From: an uncultured marine group I thaumarchaeote
GTDB lineage: Archaea; Thermoproteota; Nitrososphaeria; Nitrososphaerales; Nitrosopumilaceae
Direction of reading: 5' to 3'
NCBI GenBank assembly: GCA_902566725.1
Contig: CACFJZ010000003.1
Location: forward strand, 1-63,767
DNA length: 63,767 nt
In this document: piece after piece, positions 1 to 10,992 of the stretch
How positions within the stretch are numbered: position 1 is the stretch's first letter
Layout: the number at the start of each line of letters is the position of its first letter
Made by a program: the position numbers and the translations under genes
The notes under the pieces: model-generated
The model's database searches: none
What the model saw: only the letters and a program-made list of their open reading frames with translations
Told to the model about the DNA's origin: nothing

Positions 1-2
1 GA

Positions 3-1679
3 ATTGGTGTCTATCTTAAAGGTGAAATGAATGGTTGGACTGCACCAAAAGACGTTATACTTTACGTTGCTGGAAAATTATCTGTATCTGGTGGTACAAA
101 TTCTATAATTGAATATTTTGGACCAGGTGTTGAATCAATAAGTTGTACAGGTAAAGCAACAATAACCAATATGGGTGCTGAAATTGGAGCCACTTGTTCT
201 ATTTTCCCTTATGACAAAAGAATGGAAACATATCTTAATTCAACAAGTAGAAAAGAAATTGCATCCCTTGCAAACCAAAATGTAAATTTATTGACAGCTG
301 ATCCTGAAGTAGAAAAAAATCCAGATCAATTCTTTGATAAAGTCATTGAAATTGATCTATCCACTCTTGAACCTCATGTTGTCGGTCCTCATACTCCTGA
401 TCTTGCACGACCAATATCTGAATTATCTGGTGAGATAGATTCTAAGGAATACATTGATGATCTATCTGTTGCTTTGATTGGAAGTTGTACGAATTCATCT
501 TATGAAGACATGTCACGTTCTTCTAGTGTTGCAAAACAGGCTGAAACTCATGGAATTAAAGCCAAAATACCTTTGTTAGTAACTCCTGGCTCTGAACAGA
601 TTCGTTCTACTATTGAACGAGATGGTCAGATTGATACTCTAAAATCAATCGGTGCAACTGTTCTTGCTAATGCTTGTGGCCCTTGTATTGGTCAGTGGCA
701 AAGACCTGAATTAAAAGATGGGGAGAAAAACTCTATTGTCACATCATTTAATCGAAATTTTCCTGGACGTAATGATGGAAAAAGAGACACTATGAACTTC
801 ATTGCAAGTCCTGAAATTGTTACCGCATTTGCATTAGGTGGTAGTCTATCATTTAATCCACTAGAAGATTTACTTGAAACAAAAGATGGTAAAAAAATTA
901 AATTATCTCCTCCTGAACCTGCTCCTGAAGTCCCTGCAAATGGTTTTGTTCAGACAGAAGGAGTTTATGTTCCTCCATCTGATGATCCTGAAAGTGTAAC
1001 TGTTTTGATAGATCCTAACAGTGATAGACTACAAAAACTCACACCTTTCTTGCCATGGGATGGAAATGATTTCTCAGAACTTAACTTGATGTTGAAAGCA
1101 AAGGGAAAATGTACAACTGATCATATTTCTCCTGCAGGACCTTGGCTTAGACTTCGTGGTCATTTGGATAAATTAAGTGATAATTTGCTTTTAGGAGCTG
1201 TTAATGCATTCAATGAACAAGTTGGGCAAGCCAAAAATATACTCTCTAACAATATTGAAAATTGTTCAAATATTGCAAGGAACTACAAAGAAAAAAACAT
1301 GCGTTGGATAATCGTAGGTGATAATAATTATGGTGAAGGAAGTAGCCGTGAACATGCTGCTATGACTCCTAGATTTTTAGGATGTGCTGCTGTTATTGCA
1401 AAATCTTTTGCACGAATCCATGAAACAAACCTCAAAAAACAAGGAATTCTTGCATTAACTTTTGAAAATGCTGAAGATTATGAAAAGATCAAAGAAGATG
1501 ATAAAATTAGCATATCTGGCCTAACTAATTTTGCACCTGACAAATCTTTTGAATGTGTACTAAAACATTCTGATGGAAGTACTGAAAAAATCATGCTAAA
1601 ACATTCATACAATTCTTCACAAATTGAGTGGTTCAAAGCAGGTTCTGCTCTTAATGTCTTAAAAAATAAAACAAACTAA
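3..1679 (+). CDS. acn: Aconitate hydratase (aconitase), 5' end truncated by the window
   Basis: Frame is open to the window edge (IGVYLKGEMNGWTAPKDVILYVAGKLSVSGGTNSIIEYFGPG). Aconitase motifs SCTNSSYEDM, NACGPCIGQW and GDNNYGEGSSREHAA are present. Confidence 0.95.
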   Translation: MGVYLKGEMNGWTAPKDVILYVAGKLSVSGGTNSIIEYFGPGVESISCTGKATITNMGAEIGATCSIFPYDKRMETYLNSTSRKEIASLANQNVNLLTADPEVEKNPDQFFDKVIEIDLSTLEPHVVGPHTPDLARPISELSGEIDSKEYIDDLSVALIGSCTNSSYEDMSRSSSVAKQAETHGIKAKIPLLVTPGSEQIRSTIERDGQIDTLKSIGATVLANACGPCIGQWQRPELKDGEKNSIVTSFNRNFPGRNDGKRDTMNFIASPEIVTAFALGGSLSFNPLEDLLETKDGKKIKLSPPEPAPEVPANGFVQTEGVYVPPSDDPESVTVLIDPNSDRLQKLTPFLPWDGNDFSELNLMLKAKGKCTTDHISPAGPWLRLRGHLDKLSDNLLLGAVNAFNEQVGQAKNILSNNIENCSNIARNYKEKNMRWIIVGDNNYGEGSSREHAAMTPRFLGCAAVIAKSFARIHETNLKKQGILALTFENAEDYEKIKEDDKISISGLTNFAPDKSFECVLKHSDGSTEKIMLKHSYNSSQIEWFKAGSALNVLKNKTN

Positions 1680-1680
1680 G

Positions 1681-1754
1681 TGGGCCCGATCGGATTTGAA
1701 CCGACGATCGACGGTTTTGGAGACCGTCGCCCTACCAGGCTAGGCTACGAACCC
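1681..1754 (-). tRNA. tRNA-Trp (anticodon CCA)
   Basis: Cloverleaf read on the minus strand: acceptor GGGTTCG/CGGGCCC, anticodon stem ACGGT-CTCCAAA-ACCGT, T arm GTCGG-TTCAAAT-CCGAT, discriminator A. CCA is not encoded. Confidence 0.95.
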
Positions 1755-1761
1755 ACAAGAA

Positions 1762-2364
1762 TTGAAATATTATGCGGGAATTTTAACTATTACCAAGGTT
1801 TATTTGCAAATTCAGAATATTTGCAGTAAATTGGTCAAACCTATTCTGATTGTTGGTGGTGCAATTCCTATAGCTATTGCAATAATAATTGTAATTCCTT
1901 TAGTTACTGCACCTGAAATTGCAAATACTGCAATAGATCCCCTTGATGAATCTGAAATTGAATTCACAGTTCATCAACTTAGAAACATGTCTCCTGGAAT
2001 AATAGATAGACTTACTGCAGAACAAACTGAAATAATTATAATAAAAAATGATGGAACCGTAAATTATACAATTACAAAAGATGGAACAGTTAGCCCTGAA
2101 AAAACTATCAAAATTGATGAATCAAAAAGAATGAAGCTTGTTGCAATGATAAAAGAAACTGGATTTTTATCAATACCTTTTGAATCATTTTCAATAAAGG
2201 ATGATATGGAATCCTACCAAAAATTTGGTTTAAAAATTACCCTAAATGAAAACTCTAATCAATTATACTGGCCTGAACCTGATGCTACTGATCAAATGAT
2301 TCCTCCTATAATCACTATGGTTCAAGAAGAACTTGAATCAATCATGGAGATCATAAGGGAATAA
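1762..2364 (+). CDS. Hypothetical protein with N-terminal transmembrane segment
   Basis: 200 aa ORF with hydrophobic stretch PILIVGGAIPIAIAIIIVIPLV. Confidence 0.7.
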   Translation: MKYYAGILTITKVYLQIQNICSKLVKPILIVGGAIPIAIAIIIVIPLVTAPEIANTAIDPLDESEIEFTVHQLRNMSPGIIDRLTAEQTEIIIIKNDGTVNYTITKDGTVSPEKTIKIDESKRMKLVAMIKETGFLSIPFESFSIKDDMESYQKFGLKITLNENSNQLYWPEPDATDQMIPPIITMVQEELESIMEIIRE

Positions 2365-2388
2365 ATATCGATAAGGTAAAGATAATCT

Positions 2389-3357
2389 ATGATCCCACTT
2401 TCTGGAGATATTCCAAATTCAAAAGGTGCAATATGTGAAAATGTTGATTCCAATTCTATTGTTCGTGGAACCTCTACTCTAAAACGTGGGTTTGCACATA
2501 TGCTAAAAAATGGTGTTGTAATGGATGTTACAACTGTTGAACAGGCTCAAATTGCAGAAGAGGCTGGAGCAGTATCTGTTATGGTTTTAGACAAACTTCC
2601 TTCTGATGTAAGAAAAGTCGGTGGAGTTGCAAGAACTGCAAGTATTAGAATTATTGAGGAAATTATGGATCATGTAACAATTCCTGTCATGGCAAAATGT
2701 AGAATTGGTCATATGTATGAAGCCAAAGTTCTAGATGAAACTAACGTTGACATGATAGATGAATCTGAAGTTTTAACACCTGCTGATGAATATCGTCATA
2801 TTTGGAAATGGGATTATACTACTCCGTTTGTTAACGGTGCTCGCTCGTTAGCTGAAGCATTAAGAAGAGTCGAAGAAGGTGCTGCAATGATTAGAACTAA
2901 AGGAGAACCTGGAACTGGAAATGTTGCAGAAGCAATTTATCATATTAAAAAAGTGAATGAAGAATTACGTGCAATCAAAAGTATCTATGATTCTGATGAT
3001 AAACAAGATCTTGTTAAAATGGCAAGAGAATTCAAAGTATCTTATGATCTAGTTGAAGAAACTGCAAGAATTGGAAGACTACCTGTTGTGAATTTTGCTG
3101 CAGGTGGAATTGCAACTCCTGCAGATGCTGCATATCTTATGTCTCTTGGCTGTGATGGAATTTTTGTTGGTTCTGGCATATTCAAAGCTGAAGATGCACA
3201 AGAACGTGCTCGTGCAGTAGTTCTTGCAACAACCTTCTGGGAAGAACCAGATAAAGTCAAAGATGCACAAAAAATGATTGATGAAAGACAATCACTTCTT
3301 GGTCTAGACATAAAAAACTTGGAATTAAAAATGCAAGATAGAGGTAGTACCGTTTGA
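2389..3357 (+). CDS. pdxS: Pyridoxal 5'-phosphate synthase lyase subunit PdxS
   Basis: Highly conserved PdxS sequence ([42 protein letters not shown]). Confidence 0.97.
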   Translation: MIPLSGDIPNSKGAICENVDSNSIVRGTSTLKRGFAHMLKNGVVMDVTTVEQAQIAEEAGAVSVMVLDKLPSDVRKVGGVARTASIRIIEEIMDHVTIPVMAKCRIGHMYEAKVLDETNVDMIDESEVLTPADEYRHIWKWDYTTPFVNGARSLAEALRRVEEGAAMIRTKGEPGTGNVAEAIYHIKKVNEELRAIKSIYDSDDKQDLVKMAREFKVSYDLVEETARIGRLPVVNFAAGGIATPADAAYLMSLGCDGIFVGSGIFKAEDAQERARAVVLATTFWEEPDKVKDAQKMIDERQSLLGLDIKNLELKMQDRGSTV

Positions 3358-3971
3358 GTAAAATCAAGATTGGTATACTTGCAGTACAAGGAGATGTTAC
3401 CGAAAACTTCCTAGCAACCATGGCTTCTATGAGTGAATTAGGAATAGATGGTGCTGTTGTTCAAGTTAAAACAGTAGAACAAATTTCTTCACTTGACGGA
3501 TTAATCATCCCTGGAGGAGAAAGCACTGTAATTGGCCAAATGTCTCTTGTTAATGGTGCAATAAAAAAAATTAAAGAAAAAATTGAATCAGGAATGCCTG
3601 TATTTGGAATATGTGCTGGAATGGTATTTTTATCAAAAAACTCTCAAGATAGAGTTGTAGGAAATGTTGATCAACCTCTTTTAGACATCCTGGATGTAAA
3701 AATTGAAAGAAATTCTTTTGGAAGACAAAAAGATTCCTTTGAGGCTAAAATCTCGATGGAACCTATTGGAATTTCTTCTTTTAATGGTGTCTTTATTCGT
3801 GCACCTTCTGTTTCTGAAACCGGTTCTGATGTCGAAATCCTAGCCAAATTTAATGAAAAAATAGTTGCAGTAAAACAAGGAAATATACTCGCTACAGCAT
3901 TTCACCCGGAACTTACAAGAGATATCTCTCTTCACAAATCATTTGTAAAGTTAGTTGATAATCAGTCTTAA
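3354..3971 (+). CDS. pdxT: Pyridoxal 5'-phosphate synthase glutaminase subunit PdxT
   Basis: [19 protein letters not shown] and FGICAGM nucleophile motif; overlaps pdxS by 4 bp. Confidence 0.96.
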   Translation: MSKIKIGILAVQGDVTENFLATMASMSELGIDGAVVQVKTVEQISSLDGLIIPGGESTVIGQMSLVNGAIKKIKEKIESGMPVFGICAGMVFLSKNSQDRVVGNVDQPLLDILDVKIERNSFGRQKDSFEAKISMEPIGISSFNGVFIRAPSVSETGSDVEILAKFNEKIVAVKQGNILATAFHPELTRDISLHKSFVKLVDNQS

Positions 3972-6289
3972 TTTATTTCTAAATTATGCATTGCAATTAG
4001 ATCTTTTTTGAACTGATCAAGTTTTTCTGGGATTTCGATTTTTATAGAATCTTTTAAAGATAGATTATTCTGTTTTTTCTCATTCCATACTCTGGAATTA
4101 AATTCTATTATTGACTGAGTCATGGCAGTCATATCTTCGATATTTTCTATCTCTGGTAATTGTTCCTTGTGTATGCTATCTTCTGAATAAAGTGTTAACC
4201 AAAGATGTTCTGTAATGAACGGAGTAATAGGTGCTAAAAGCTTCAAAATTGTTGAAAGAACTTTATGCAATGTAAAAATTGCACCATCTCTCTCATCATC
4301 GTCAAATCCAATTCCATAAGCTCTTGCTTTTGCCATTTCAATATATTGTGCAGCAAAAATATTCCATGTGAATTCTCTTAATGCTGTAGCAGGAACAAAG
4401 AAATTGTATTTCGAATAACCTTCATTACATACAGAAATTAATTTATCAAGTTCAGATAATATCCATTTATCTGAGTCTGTTAGTTTGCCTGATTCGATTA
4501 TTGGAAAACTAGAAAGAAATCTTGAAACATTCCATAATTTACTCAAGAATTTTTTTGTTGATTCTATTTTTTGTTCCGAACATCTAAAGTCATATCCTTG
4601 ATTGATTTCACTTGCACTCCAAAACCTAAATGTATCTGCACCTGATTTTTGAATTACTGGCAATGGATCAATTGCATTACCTTTACTTTTACTCATTTTC
4701 ATTCCCTTTTCATCTAAACCATAACCCATAATCCATGCTTCAGACCATGGCTTTTGTTCAGTTAATTTTTCACATCGTAGTAATGTGTAATACAACCATG
4801 TTCGAACAATATCTTTTGCCTGTGGTCTTATTCCTGTAGGATATGTCTTTTTGAAAAATTCATCATCTCTGTTGAATTTAGTAACAAATAGTGGTGAAAC
4901 ACTAGAATCCATCCATGTATCAAATGTTCTGTCTTCACCTATGAATTCTGTATTGCCACATTTTTCACATTTTTTTGCAGGACAGGAATCCTTCCATGGT
5001 CGATAATACTTTCCTGGTTCTGGCACAAATGGTTCTGAACACTCTTTACAATACCAAATTGGTATCTCTGTTCCATAGAATCTTCTTCTTGAGATTGGCC
5101 AATCAATTGATATTGATTCTAGCCAATTCATCAAAATTTGTTTATGCATATTAGGATAGAATTCAATTTCTGAACCTAATTTTTTCATTTTATCAATAGA
5201 ATCTTTTTGTTTCAGATAGTACTCCTCCATTGGGACAATTTCAATTGGAGTCTTACTTCGCTCTGACAAGGGTGTTCTATGAGAAATCTCTTCAATTTTT
5301 TCTACCAGATCTGAATTTTCTAAATCTTCGATAATCTTAGTTCTTGCTTGTTTTGGTTTTAGACCTTGATAATCTCCAGCAGCTTCTGTCATTCTACCAT
5401 CCAAACCAATCGCAATTACTTCTTCTAATTGTAATTCTCTAAATAATGCGACGTCATTTTGATCACCATAACTACAAACCATTACTGCCCCAGAACCAAA
5501 TTCAATTTTAGCAGAATGATGTGGTGTAATTGTAACTTCTTTATTCGTTAAAGGAATTACCAATTTTTTCCCAATCAAGTCTGAATATCTCTCGTCTTCT
5601 GGATTAACAATTACCGTCTTACATGCACAAAGTAGCTCTGGTCTTGTACTTGCAATGATTATCTCTTTATTTTGATCTTTAACGATGAATTTCATGTAAA
5701 CAAGTTTTGTTGGAAGATCATCATATACTATTTCTGCATCTGCAATAGTTGTACCTGACACCCAATCGTAATTGTTTGGTCTAGTTGCAAGATAAATGAC
5801 GCCTTTTTTCCAAAGATCAATAAATGTTTCTTGAGTAAACTTTCTGTATTCTTCTGAATCTGTTCTGTAATAATTCTTAAAATCACCGCTCAAACCAAGA
5901 CTTTTCATTATCTCTATCATTTCAGCTTCTAAATCATCTAGTGCATTCTGACATAATTTCAAAAATTCACCTCTTTCAGTTTCACGCATTCGAATGCCGT
6001 GTTTTTTTTCTGTATACAATTCCACTGGTAATCCATTTCGGTCTATGCCTATTGGAAAGTAAACATTCTTTCCATTCATTCTTGCTGTCCTTGCAATCAT
6101 ATCAATTTGTGCGTAATGTGATGCTGCACCAATGTGCCACGGTCTGCCTGATGGATAAGGTGGTGGTGTATCTATTGTGTAATTGTTATCTTCTAGTTTG
6201 AAATCATAAAGTTTCTCATCTTCCCATTTTTTTAAAATTGCTTCTTCAAGTTTTGGTTCCCATGCTTTTTCTGTAATCTTTGGTTCCAT
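3968..6289 (-). CDS. valS: Valyl-tRNA synthetase
   Basis: Class I aaRS: TIDTPPPYPSGRPWHIG (HIGH) and MSKSKGNAIDP (KMSKS); archaeal ValRS-type architecture. Confidence 0.9.
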   Translation of the reverse strand: MEPKITEKAWEPKLEEAILKKWEDEKLYDFKLEDNNYTIDTPPPYPSGRPWHIGAASHYAQIDMIARTARMNGKNVYFPIGIDRNGLPVELYTEKKHGIRMRETERGEFLKLCQNALDDLEAEMIEIMKSLGLSGDFKNYYRTDSEEYRKFTQETFIDLWKKGVIYLATRPNNYDWVSGTTIADAEIVYDDLPTKLVYMKFIVKDQNKEIIIASTRPELLCACKTVIVNPEDERYSDLIGKKLVIPLTNKEVTITPHHSAKIEFGSGAVMVCSYGDQNDVALFRELQLEEVIAIGLDGRMTEAAGDYQGLKPKQARTKIIEDLENSDLVEKIEEISHRTPLSERSKTPIEIVPMEEYYLKQKDSIDKMKKLGSEIEFYPNMHKQILMNWLESISIDWPISRRRFYGTEIPIWYCKECSEPFVPEPGKYYRPWKDSCPAKKCEKCGNTEFIGEDRTFDTWMDSSVSPLFVTKFNRDDEFFKKTYPTGIRPQAKDIVRTWLYYTLLRCEKLTEQKPWSEAWIMGYGLDEKGMKMSKSKGNAIDPLPVIQKSGADTFRFWSASEINQGYDFRCSEQKIESTKKFLSKLWNVSRFLSSFPIIESGKLTDSDKWILSELDKLISVCNEGYSKYNFFVPATALREFTWNIFAAQYIEMAKARAYGIGFDDDERDGAIFTLHKVLSTILKLLAPITPFITEHLWLTLYSEDSIHKEQLPEIENIEDMTAMTQSIIEFNSRVWNEKKQNNLSLKDSIKIEIPEKLDQFKKDLIAMHNLEIN

Positions 6290-6320
6290 ATCTAAAACCT
6301 TGATCTTTGTCTATAAATCT

Positions 6321-6620
6321 CTAGAGTGAGGTATTGCCTTGTAGGTTATCTAGAATTTTTGCCAGATTAATATCATTTTGAGAAATTCCTCCAACGTCAT
6401 GTGTCATAAGATCAATTACAAGTCTATTCCATACGTTAAACCATTCTGGATGATGATTCATTTTTTGAATTTCAGTCACTGCTTGAGTCATATATTCCCA
6501 TGCTGCATCAAAATCAACAAATTCCATTTCTTTGTGTAATTTGCCATTTTGAATGCTCCATCCCTTCAGTTCTTTTAGACTTTCTTGAATTTCATTTTCT
6601 GTTAGTTTTGTCAATCCCAT
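6321..6620 (-). CDS. Pterin-4a-carbinolamine dehydratase
   Basis: LKGWSIQNGKLHKEMEFVDFDAAWEYM...MNHHPEWFNVWNRL..LMTHDVGGISQNDINLA is characteristic of PCD/DCoH. Start taken at the internal MGLTKL. Confidence 0.9.
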   Translation of the reverse strand: MGLTKLTENEIQESLKELKGWSIQNGKLHKEMEFVDFDAAWEYMTQAVTEIQKMNHHPEWFNVWNRLVIDLMTHDVGGISQNDINLAKILDNLQGNTSL

Positions 6621-6675
6621 GATTATTCTAAAAAATATGAACAATAATAAATTATAGAATTGAATTGACAGAATC

Positions 6676-7419
6676 GTGAATCAATTACTAGATGAAATCA
6701 TCACTGCAATCAAAACTACTGTATTTGATAAATCGATAGGCGTTGCATTTTCAGGTGGTGTCGACAGCACATTAATTGCAAAGTTGCTCAATGATCATGG
6801 TTATGATATACATCTTCTAACCATTGGTTTTCAGGATTCACATGATATCAATTTTGCAAAAGAGATTAATGAAATTCTAAAATTCAAACATGATATTTTA
6901 GAAATTGAACCTGAGTCATTTCAAAAGGTTAGTGAAGATGTAAATGATATCATAAAAACTGATAATCTATCTTGGAATGAGAATTCAATTGCATTTTACT
7001 ATGTGTCAAAATTAGCAAAAAAACTGGGAATATCCACCGTTGTTACTGCAAATGGAATTGATGAATTATTTTGTGGGTACAATGCATATCGTGAAGCAAT
7101 TGGAGTAGGTGTTGATGAAGTAATGAATGTCATGAACAAAAAATTAGATAATGAAAAGAAAATGATGATTGCTGTAAACGACGTAACCTCTAGATTTGAT
7201 GTAAAAATATTACAACCCTTACTTAATGATGATTTCATTTCCTATGCTAAAACTATCCCTATATCTGAAAAAATTACTAGCCCTGATGACTTGCAACGAA
7301 AACATGCTATACGTAAACTTGCTTTGTCTTGTGGCGTACCTGAACTCTCTGCTAACAAACAAAAAAAGGCATTACAATATGGTTCAAAAATTCATAAACA
7401 GCTTTTAAAATTTAGATAA
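6676..7419 (+). CDS. Asparagine synthase-like PP-loop ATPase without glutaminase domain
   Basis: GVAFSGGVDSTLIAKLL PP-loop and TANGIDELFCGYNAYRE, as in the AsnB C-terminal domain; no N-terminal Ntn glutaminase. Confidence 0.8.
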   Translation: MNQLLDEIITAIKTTVFDKSIGVAFSGGVDSTLIAKLLNDHGYDIHLLTIGFQDSHDINFAKEINEILKFKHDILEIEPESFQKVSEDVNDIIKTDNLSWNENSIAFYYVSKLAKKLGISTVVTANGIDELFCGYNAYREAIGVGVDEVMNVMNKKLDNEKKMMIAVNDVTSRFDVKILQPLLNDDFISYAKTIPISEKITSPDDLQRKHAIRKLALSCGVPELSANKQKKALQYGSKIHKQLLKFR

Positions 7420-8773
7420 ATTTTTTTGCATTTGCTTTAACATGTTTTTCTACATTGTTAATGATTATCTGTGATGCTCCAAGGTGCTTTTCAGCCACAA
7501 AAATTCCTTTAATCTCTTTTTCTGTTAATGATTTTAGAATATTTTTATCTCCAATCAATGCATCCATGTAATTCATTCCTTTTTCATGTGCTTCAAAAGC
7601 AACTCTTTGTACATCTCTATATGCAATGAATCTTGGAATTCCTTTTTTGATCAAAGCCTCTAAAACAAATTCTGCAAATATCTGACCTTTAGTGATGTAA
7701 AGATTTTCTTGTACTCGTTTTTCATTAACTTTCAAATTACTAATTATTCTAATCATAGTTTCAATCATTTCGTCTAGTAAGATTGATGCCATTGGTATGG
7801 TGAATCTCTCATTTGCAGAATTTGATAAATCTCTTTCATGCCATAATGGAATATTTTCAAATGATGTATTGATTTGACTACGTAACAGTTTTGATAACGA
7901 AGAAATACGTTCACTCTTAATTGGATTTCTTTTTACAGGAACTGCACTGCTGCCCATCTGACCTTTTTTGAAATGTTCAGATACTTCTCCAATTTCAGTT
8001 CTTTGTAGATTTCTAATCTCAATTGAAATTTTTTCTAATGTTGCACCTAAAAGTGATAATTGGAAAATATATTCTGCATATCTCTCACGTGGAATGATTT
8101 GCGTTGTAACTTTTGCAGGATATAACGATAGTTTCTTTGCTACTCGTTCCTGAACTCTAACTGCATTTTTACCCATTAAGGAACCTGTTCCTACAACTCC
8201 TAGTGTTTTACAAATGAGAATTCGTTTTTTTATTTCATCAAGGCGCTCTAGATGTGTTGACATTTCAGCTGCCCAATTAGCAAATTTCAAACCAAAAGAT
8301 ATGATACTTGCATGTTGACCGTGAGTTCTACCTACTGCTGGAAGTACTTTGTATTTTGTAGCATTTTTTGCAAGTACTGTTGCAAGTTTTCCAACTTTTG
8401 GTTGAATGATTCTAAGTGCATCTCTCATTTGCATTGAATTACTTGTATCCACAAGATCATTACTTGTTAATCCATAGTGTATCCATGGTCTTGATTCTTT
8501 TTTGCATCTTTCAGCTAAAGATTCTACTAAAGCTGCTGTATCGTGATCACTTTTTGCTTCTAATTGTTTAATTCGTTTAGCAGTAATCTTTCCTGATCGT
8601 GCTGCTTTTGCAATATCTTTTGCAATTGATTTTGGAATTAGATTTATTTCACTTTGAGATAATGCAGCAGCTGCTTCTATCTCTAATTGATAATCAATTT
8701 TTTTCTGCTCCCCAAATACCTCGAGCATTTCTTTTGTACCATATCTGCCACTATCTATAGGTAAAATTGCCAC
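7412..8773 (-). CDS. purB: Adenylosuccinate lyase
   Basis: Fumarase/ASL signature GSSAVPVKRNPIKSE and GLTSNDLVDT, VGRTHGQHA. Confidence 0.96.
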   Translation of the reverse strand: MAILPIDSGRYGTKEMLEVFGEQKKIDYQLEIEAAAALSQSEINLIPKSIAKDIAKAARSGKITAKRIKQLEAKSDHDTAALVESLAERCKKESRPWIHYGLTSNDLVDTSNSMQMRDALRIIQPKVGKLATVLAKNATKYKVLPAVGRTHGQHASIISFGLKFANWAAEMSTHLERLDEIKKRILICKTLGVVGTGSLMGKNAVRVQERVAKKLSLYPAKVTTQIIPRERYAEYIFQLSLLGATLEKISIEIRNLQRTEIGEVSEHFKKGQMGSSAVPVKRNPIKSERISSLSKLLRSQINTSFENIPLWHERDLSNSANERFTIPMASILLDEMIETMIRIISNLKVNEKRVQENLYITKGQIFAEFVLEALIKKGIPRFIAYRDVQRVAFEAHEKGMNYMDALIGDKNILKSLTEKEIKGIFVAEKHLGASQIIINNVEKHVKANAKKFI

Positions 8774-8813
8774 ATTTAGTATAATTTTTTTACAAAAATA
8801 AACTTATGTTTAT

Positions 8814-9461
8814 TCAGAAAATAAAATTTGAATTTGAACCGTCAAAGTTTATGACTGCTCCAGAAAGATACTTTATTTCATTCTTAACTATTGAACTTAC
8901 AAAATTTCCAATTTCTTCAGGTTTGCCTAATCGTTTCATTGGTAAACTTTTAGCAAATTCATCTACATTGTCTACCAATTCTTTTGTTCTGTCTGTATTG
9001 ATTGGACCTGGTGCAATATTGATCATTGTTATCTCTCTAGATGCAAATTCTTTACTTAAAATCTTAAACACACTTGAAAATGCAGCTCTATATGCACTTG
9101 AGATGATTAATTTTGAATTTGGTTCTTTGATAACATTTGATGTAATTGCAAAAACATACCCTCCATCCTTAATCTTGATCTTCTGTAATAATATACAAAA
9201 TCCTACAAGGAGCTGATTGTGATATTTATCCCAGTCTTCTTTTGTAATTTTCTCAAATTCAATTACTGGTGGCCCCCCTGTGTTTAATACCAATATGTCA
9301 GTTGAATTGTTCTTTTCTGCAAATTCATTAACACTATCTAAATCTGAAGTATCTACATCCCTACTTGATAATGAAATCACATCCAAATCTAGTTTTTTCA
9401 ACGAATCTGAGATGGATTTTCCAATCCCTCTACTTGCACCAAAAACAATTGCTCTTTTCAA
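8814..9461 (-). CDS. Short-chain dehydrogenase/reductase
   Basis: FGASRGIGKSI Rossmann motif, LNTGGPP, SSAYRAAFSS (modified YxxxK region). Confidence 0.85.
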   Translation of the reverse strand: MKRAIVFGASRGIGKSISDSLKKLDLDVISLSSRDVDTSDLDSVNEFAEKNNSTDILVLNTGGPPVIEFEKITKEDWDKYHNQLLVGFCILLQKIKIKDGGYVFAITSNVIKEPNSKLIISSAYRAAFSSVFKILSKEFASREITMINIAPGPINTDRTKELVDNVDEFAKSLPMKRLGKPEEIGNFVSSIVKNEIKYLSGAVINFDGSNSNFIF

Positions 9462-9543
9462 TATGTACTAGAAATTGTTATTTCATTTTAATTTATTTAC
9501 ATTAAATTTCATTTAAATTGAATAAGACATTTTTCATCATATA

Positions 9544-10992
9544 ATGACTGAACTAAGACCAAAAAAAGTGGGTGAAAATCAGTATCAAATTGATGCTGAC
9601 TCCTCTCAAGGAATGAGAGTGCCTGTAACAATCTATGCCAATGAAACATTACTAGAAAAAATGATGACTGATAGAACAATCAAACAAGCTGTTAATGTAG
9701 CAACTTTACCTGGAATTCAAGAACATGCAATAGTATTACCTGATGGACATGAAGGATATGGATTTCCAGTAGGTGGTGTAGCTGCAATGGATGCTGAAGA
9801 AGGAATGATTAGTCCTGGTGGTGTTGGTTATGACATTAATTGTGGTGTACGACTTTTAAGAACAAATCTTTCTGAAGAAAAAGTAAGACCCAAACTTAAT
9901 GACTTGGTAAATGATCTTTTCAAATCAATTCCTTCAGGTGTTGGCTCAAAGGGTGCTGTAAGACTAACACAATCTGAATTAGATGAGGTTTTAGTGAAAG
10001 GTGTATCATGGGCTATTGATAATGGATATGGGACAAGTGATGATGCAAATGTCTGTGAAGAAAATGGACAAATGGCAAATGCAGATCCAAACAAAGTATC
10101 AGATAAAGCACGAAAACGTGGATTACCTCAATTAGGTAGTTTAGGTTCTGGCAATCATTTTCTTGAAGTTCAACGTGTCGAAGAAATTCATGATGAAGAA
10201 GCTGCAAAAAGGATGGGAATTGAAGAAGGAACAATCACTGTACTGATTCATTGTGGCTCACGAGGATTTGGTCATCAAGTTTGTAGTGACTATCTTAGAA
10301 TTTCTGAACAAGTACAAGAAAAATATGATATCAATTTGGCAGATAGAGAACTTGCATGTGTTCCTAATACTTCTGAGGAAGGTGAATCATATCGAAAGGC
10401 AATGTTTGCTGCATTGAATTTTGCATGGAGTAATCGGCAAATGATTACACATTGGACAAGAAAATCCTTTGAAAGAGTATTTTCTCAATCTGAATCTGAT
10501 CTTGATATGAAATTAGTTTATGATGTAGCACATAACATTGCCAAAGTTGAAAAGCACAAAATTGATGGAAAACTAAAGAATGTTGTCGTACACAGAAAAG
10601 GGGCTACAAGGGCTTTTCCTGCAAATATGGATGAAGTTCCTATGAAGTATAGGGATCTTGGACAACCTGTTTTGGTTCCTGGTTCTATGGGAACTGGAAG
10701 TTGGATTCTTTTGGGAAATGAAAATTCAATGTCTGCAAGTTTTGGTTCAACTGCTCATGGAGCTGGTAGAATGATGTCACGTTCTAAAGCAAGACGAAAT
10801 TTCACAGAATCTCAAGTAAAGAAATCTCTTAACGATAAAGGTATTTTTATAAAATCTCTAACAAGAGATGGCGTGGTTGAAGAAACACCTCAGGCATACA
10901 AGGATGTTGATTCAGTAGTAAATGTATCTCATGATCTCGGAATTGCTACCAAAGTTGCAAAATTAGTTCCAATTGGAGTGATTAAGGGTTGA
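9544..10992 (+). CDS. rtcB: RNA-splicing ligase RtcB
   Basis: PDGHEGYGFPVGGVAA, GVGYDINCGVRLL, GSLGSGNHFLEVQ, SASFGSTAHGAGRMMSR. Confidence 0.97.
   Translation: MTELRPKKVGENQYQIDADSSQGMRVPVTIYANETLLEKMMTDRTIKQAVNVATLPGIQEHAIVLPDGHEGYGFPVGGVAAMDAEEGMISPGGVGYDINCGVRLLRTNLSEEKVRPKLNDLVNDLFKSIPSGVGSKGAVRLTQSELDEVLVKGVSWAIDNGYGTSDDANVCEENGQMANADPNKVSDKARKRGLPQLGSLGSGNHFLEVQRVEEIHDEEAAKRMGIEEGTITVLIHCGSRGFGHQVCSDYLRISEQVQEKYDINLADRELACVPNTSEEGESYRKAMFAALNFAWSNRQMITHWTRKSFERVFSQSESDLDMKLVYDVAHNIAKVEKHKIDGKLKNVVVHRKGATRAFPANMDEVPMKYRDLGQPVLVPGSMGTGSWILLGNENSMSASFGSTAHGAGRMMSRSKARRNFTESQVKKSLNDKGIFIKSLTRDGVVEETPQAYKDVDSVVNVSHDLGIATKVAKLVPIGVIKG

Noticed and set aside
3968-3971. Convergent pdxT/valS 4-bp stop-codon overlap as unusual
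   Set aside because: Convergent overlaps occur several times in this compact genome (for example 17947-17950 and 26126-26129) and need no special explanation.
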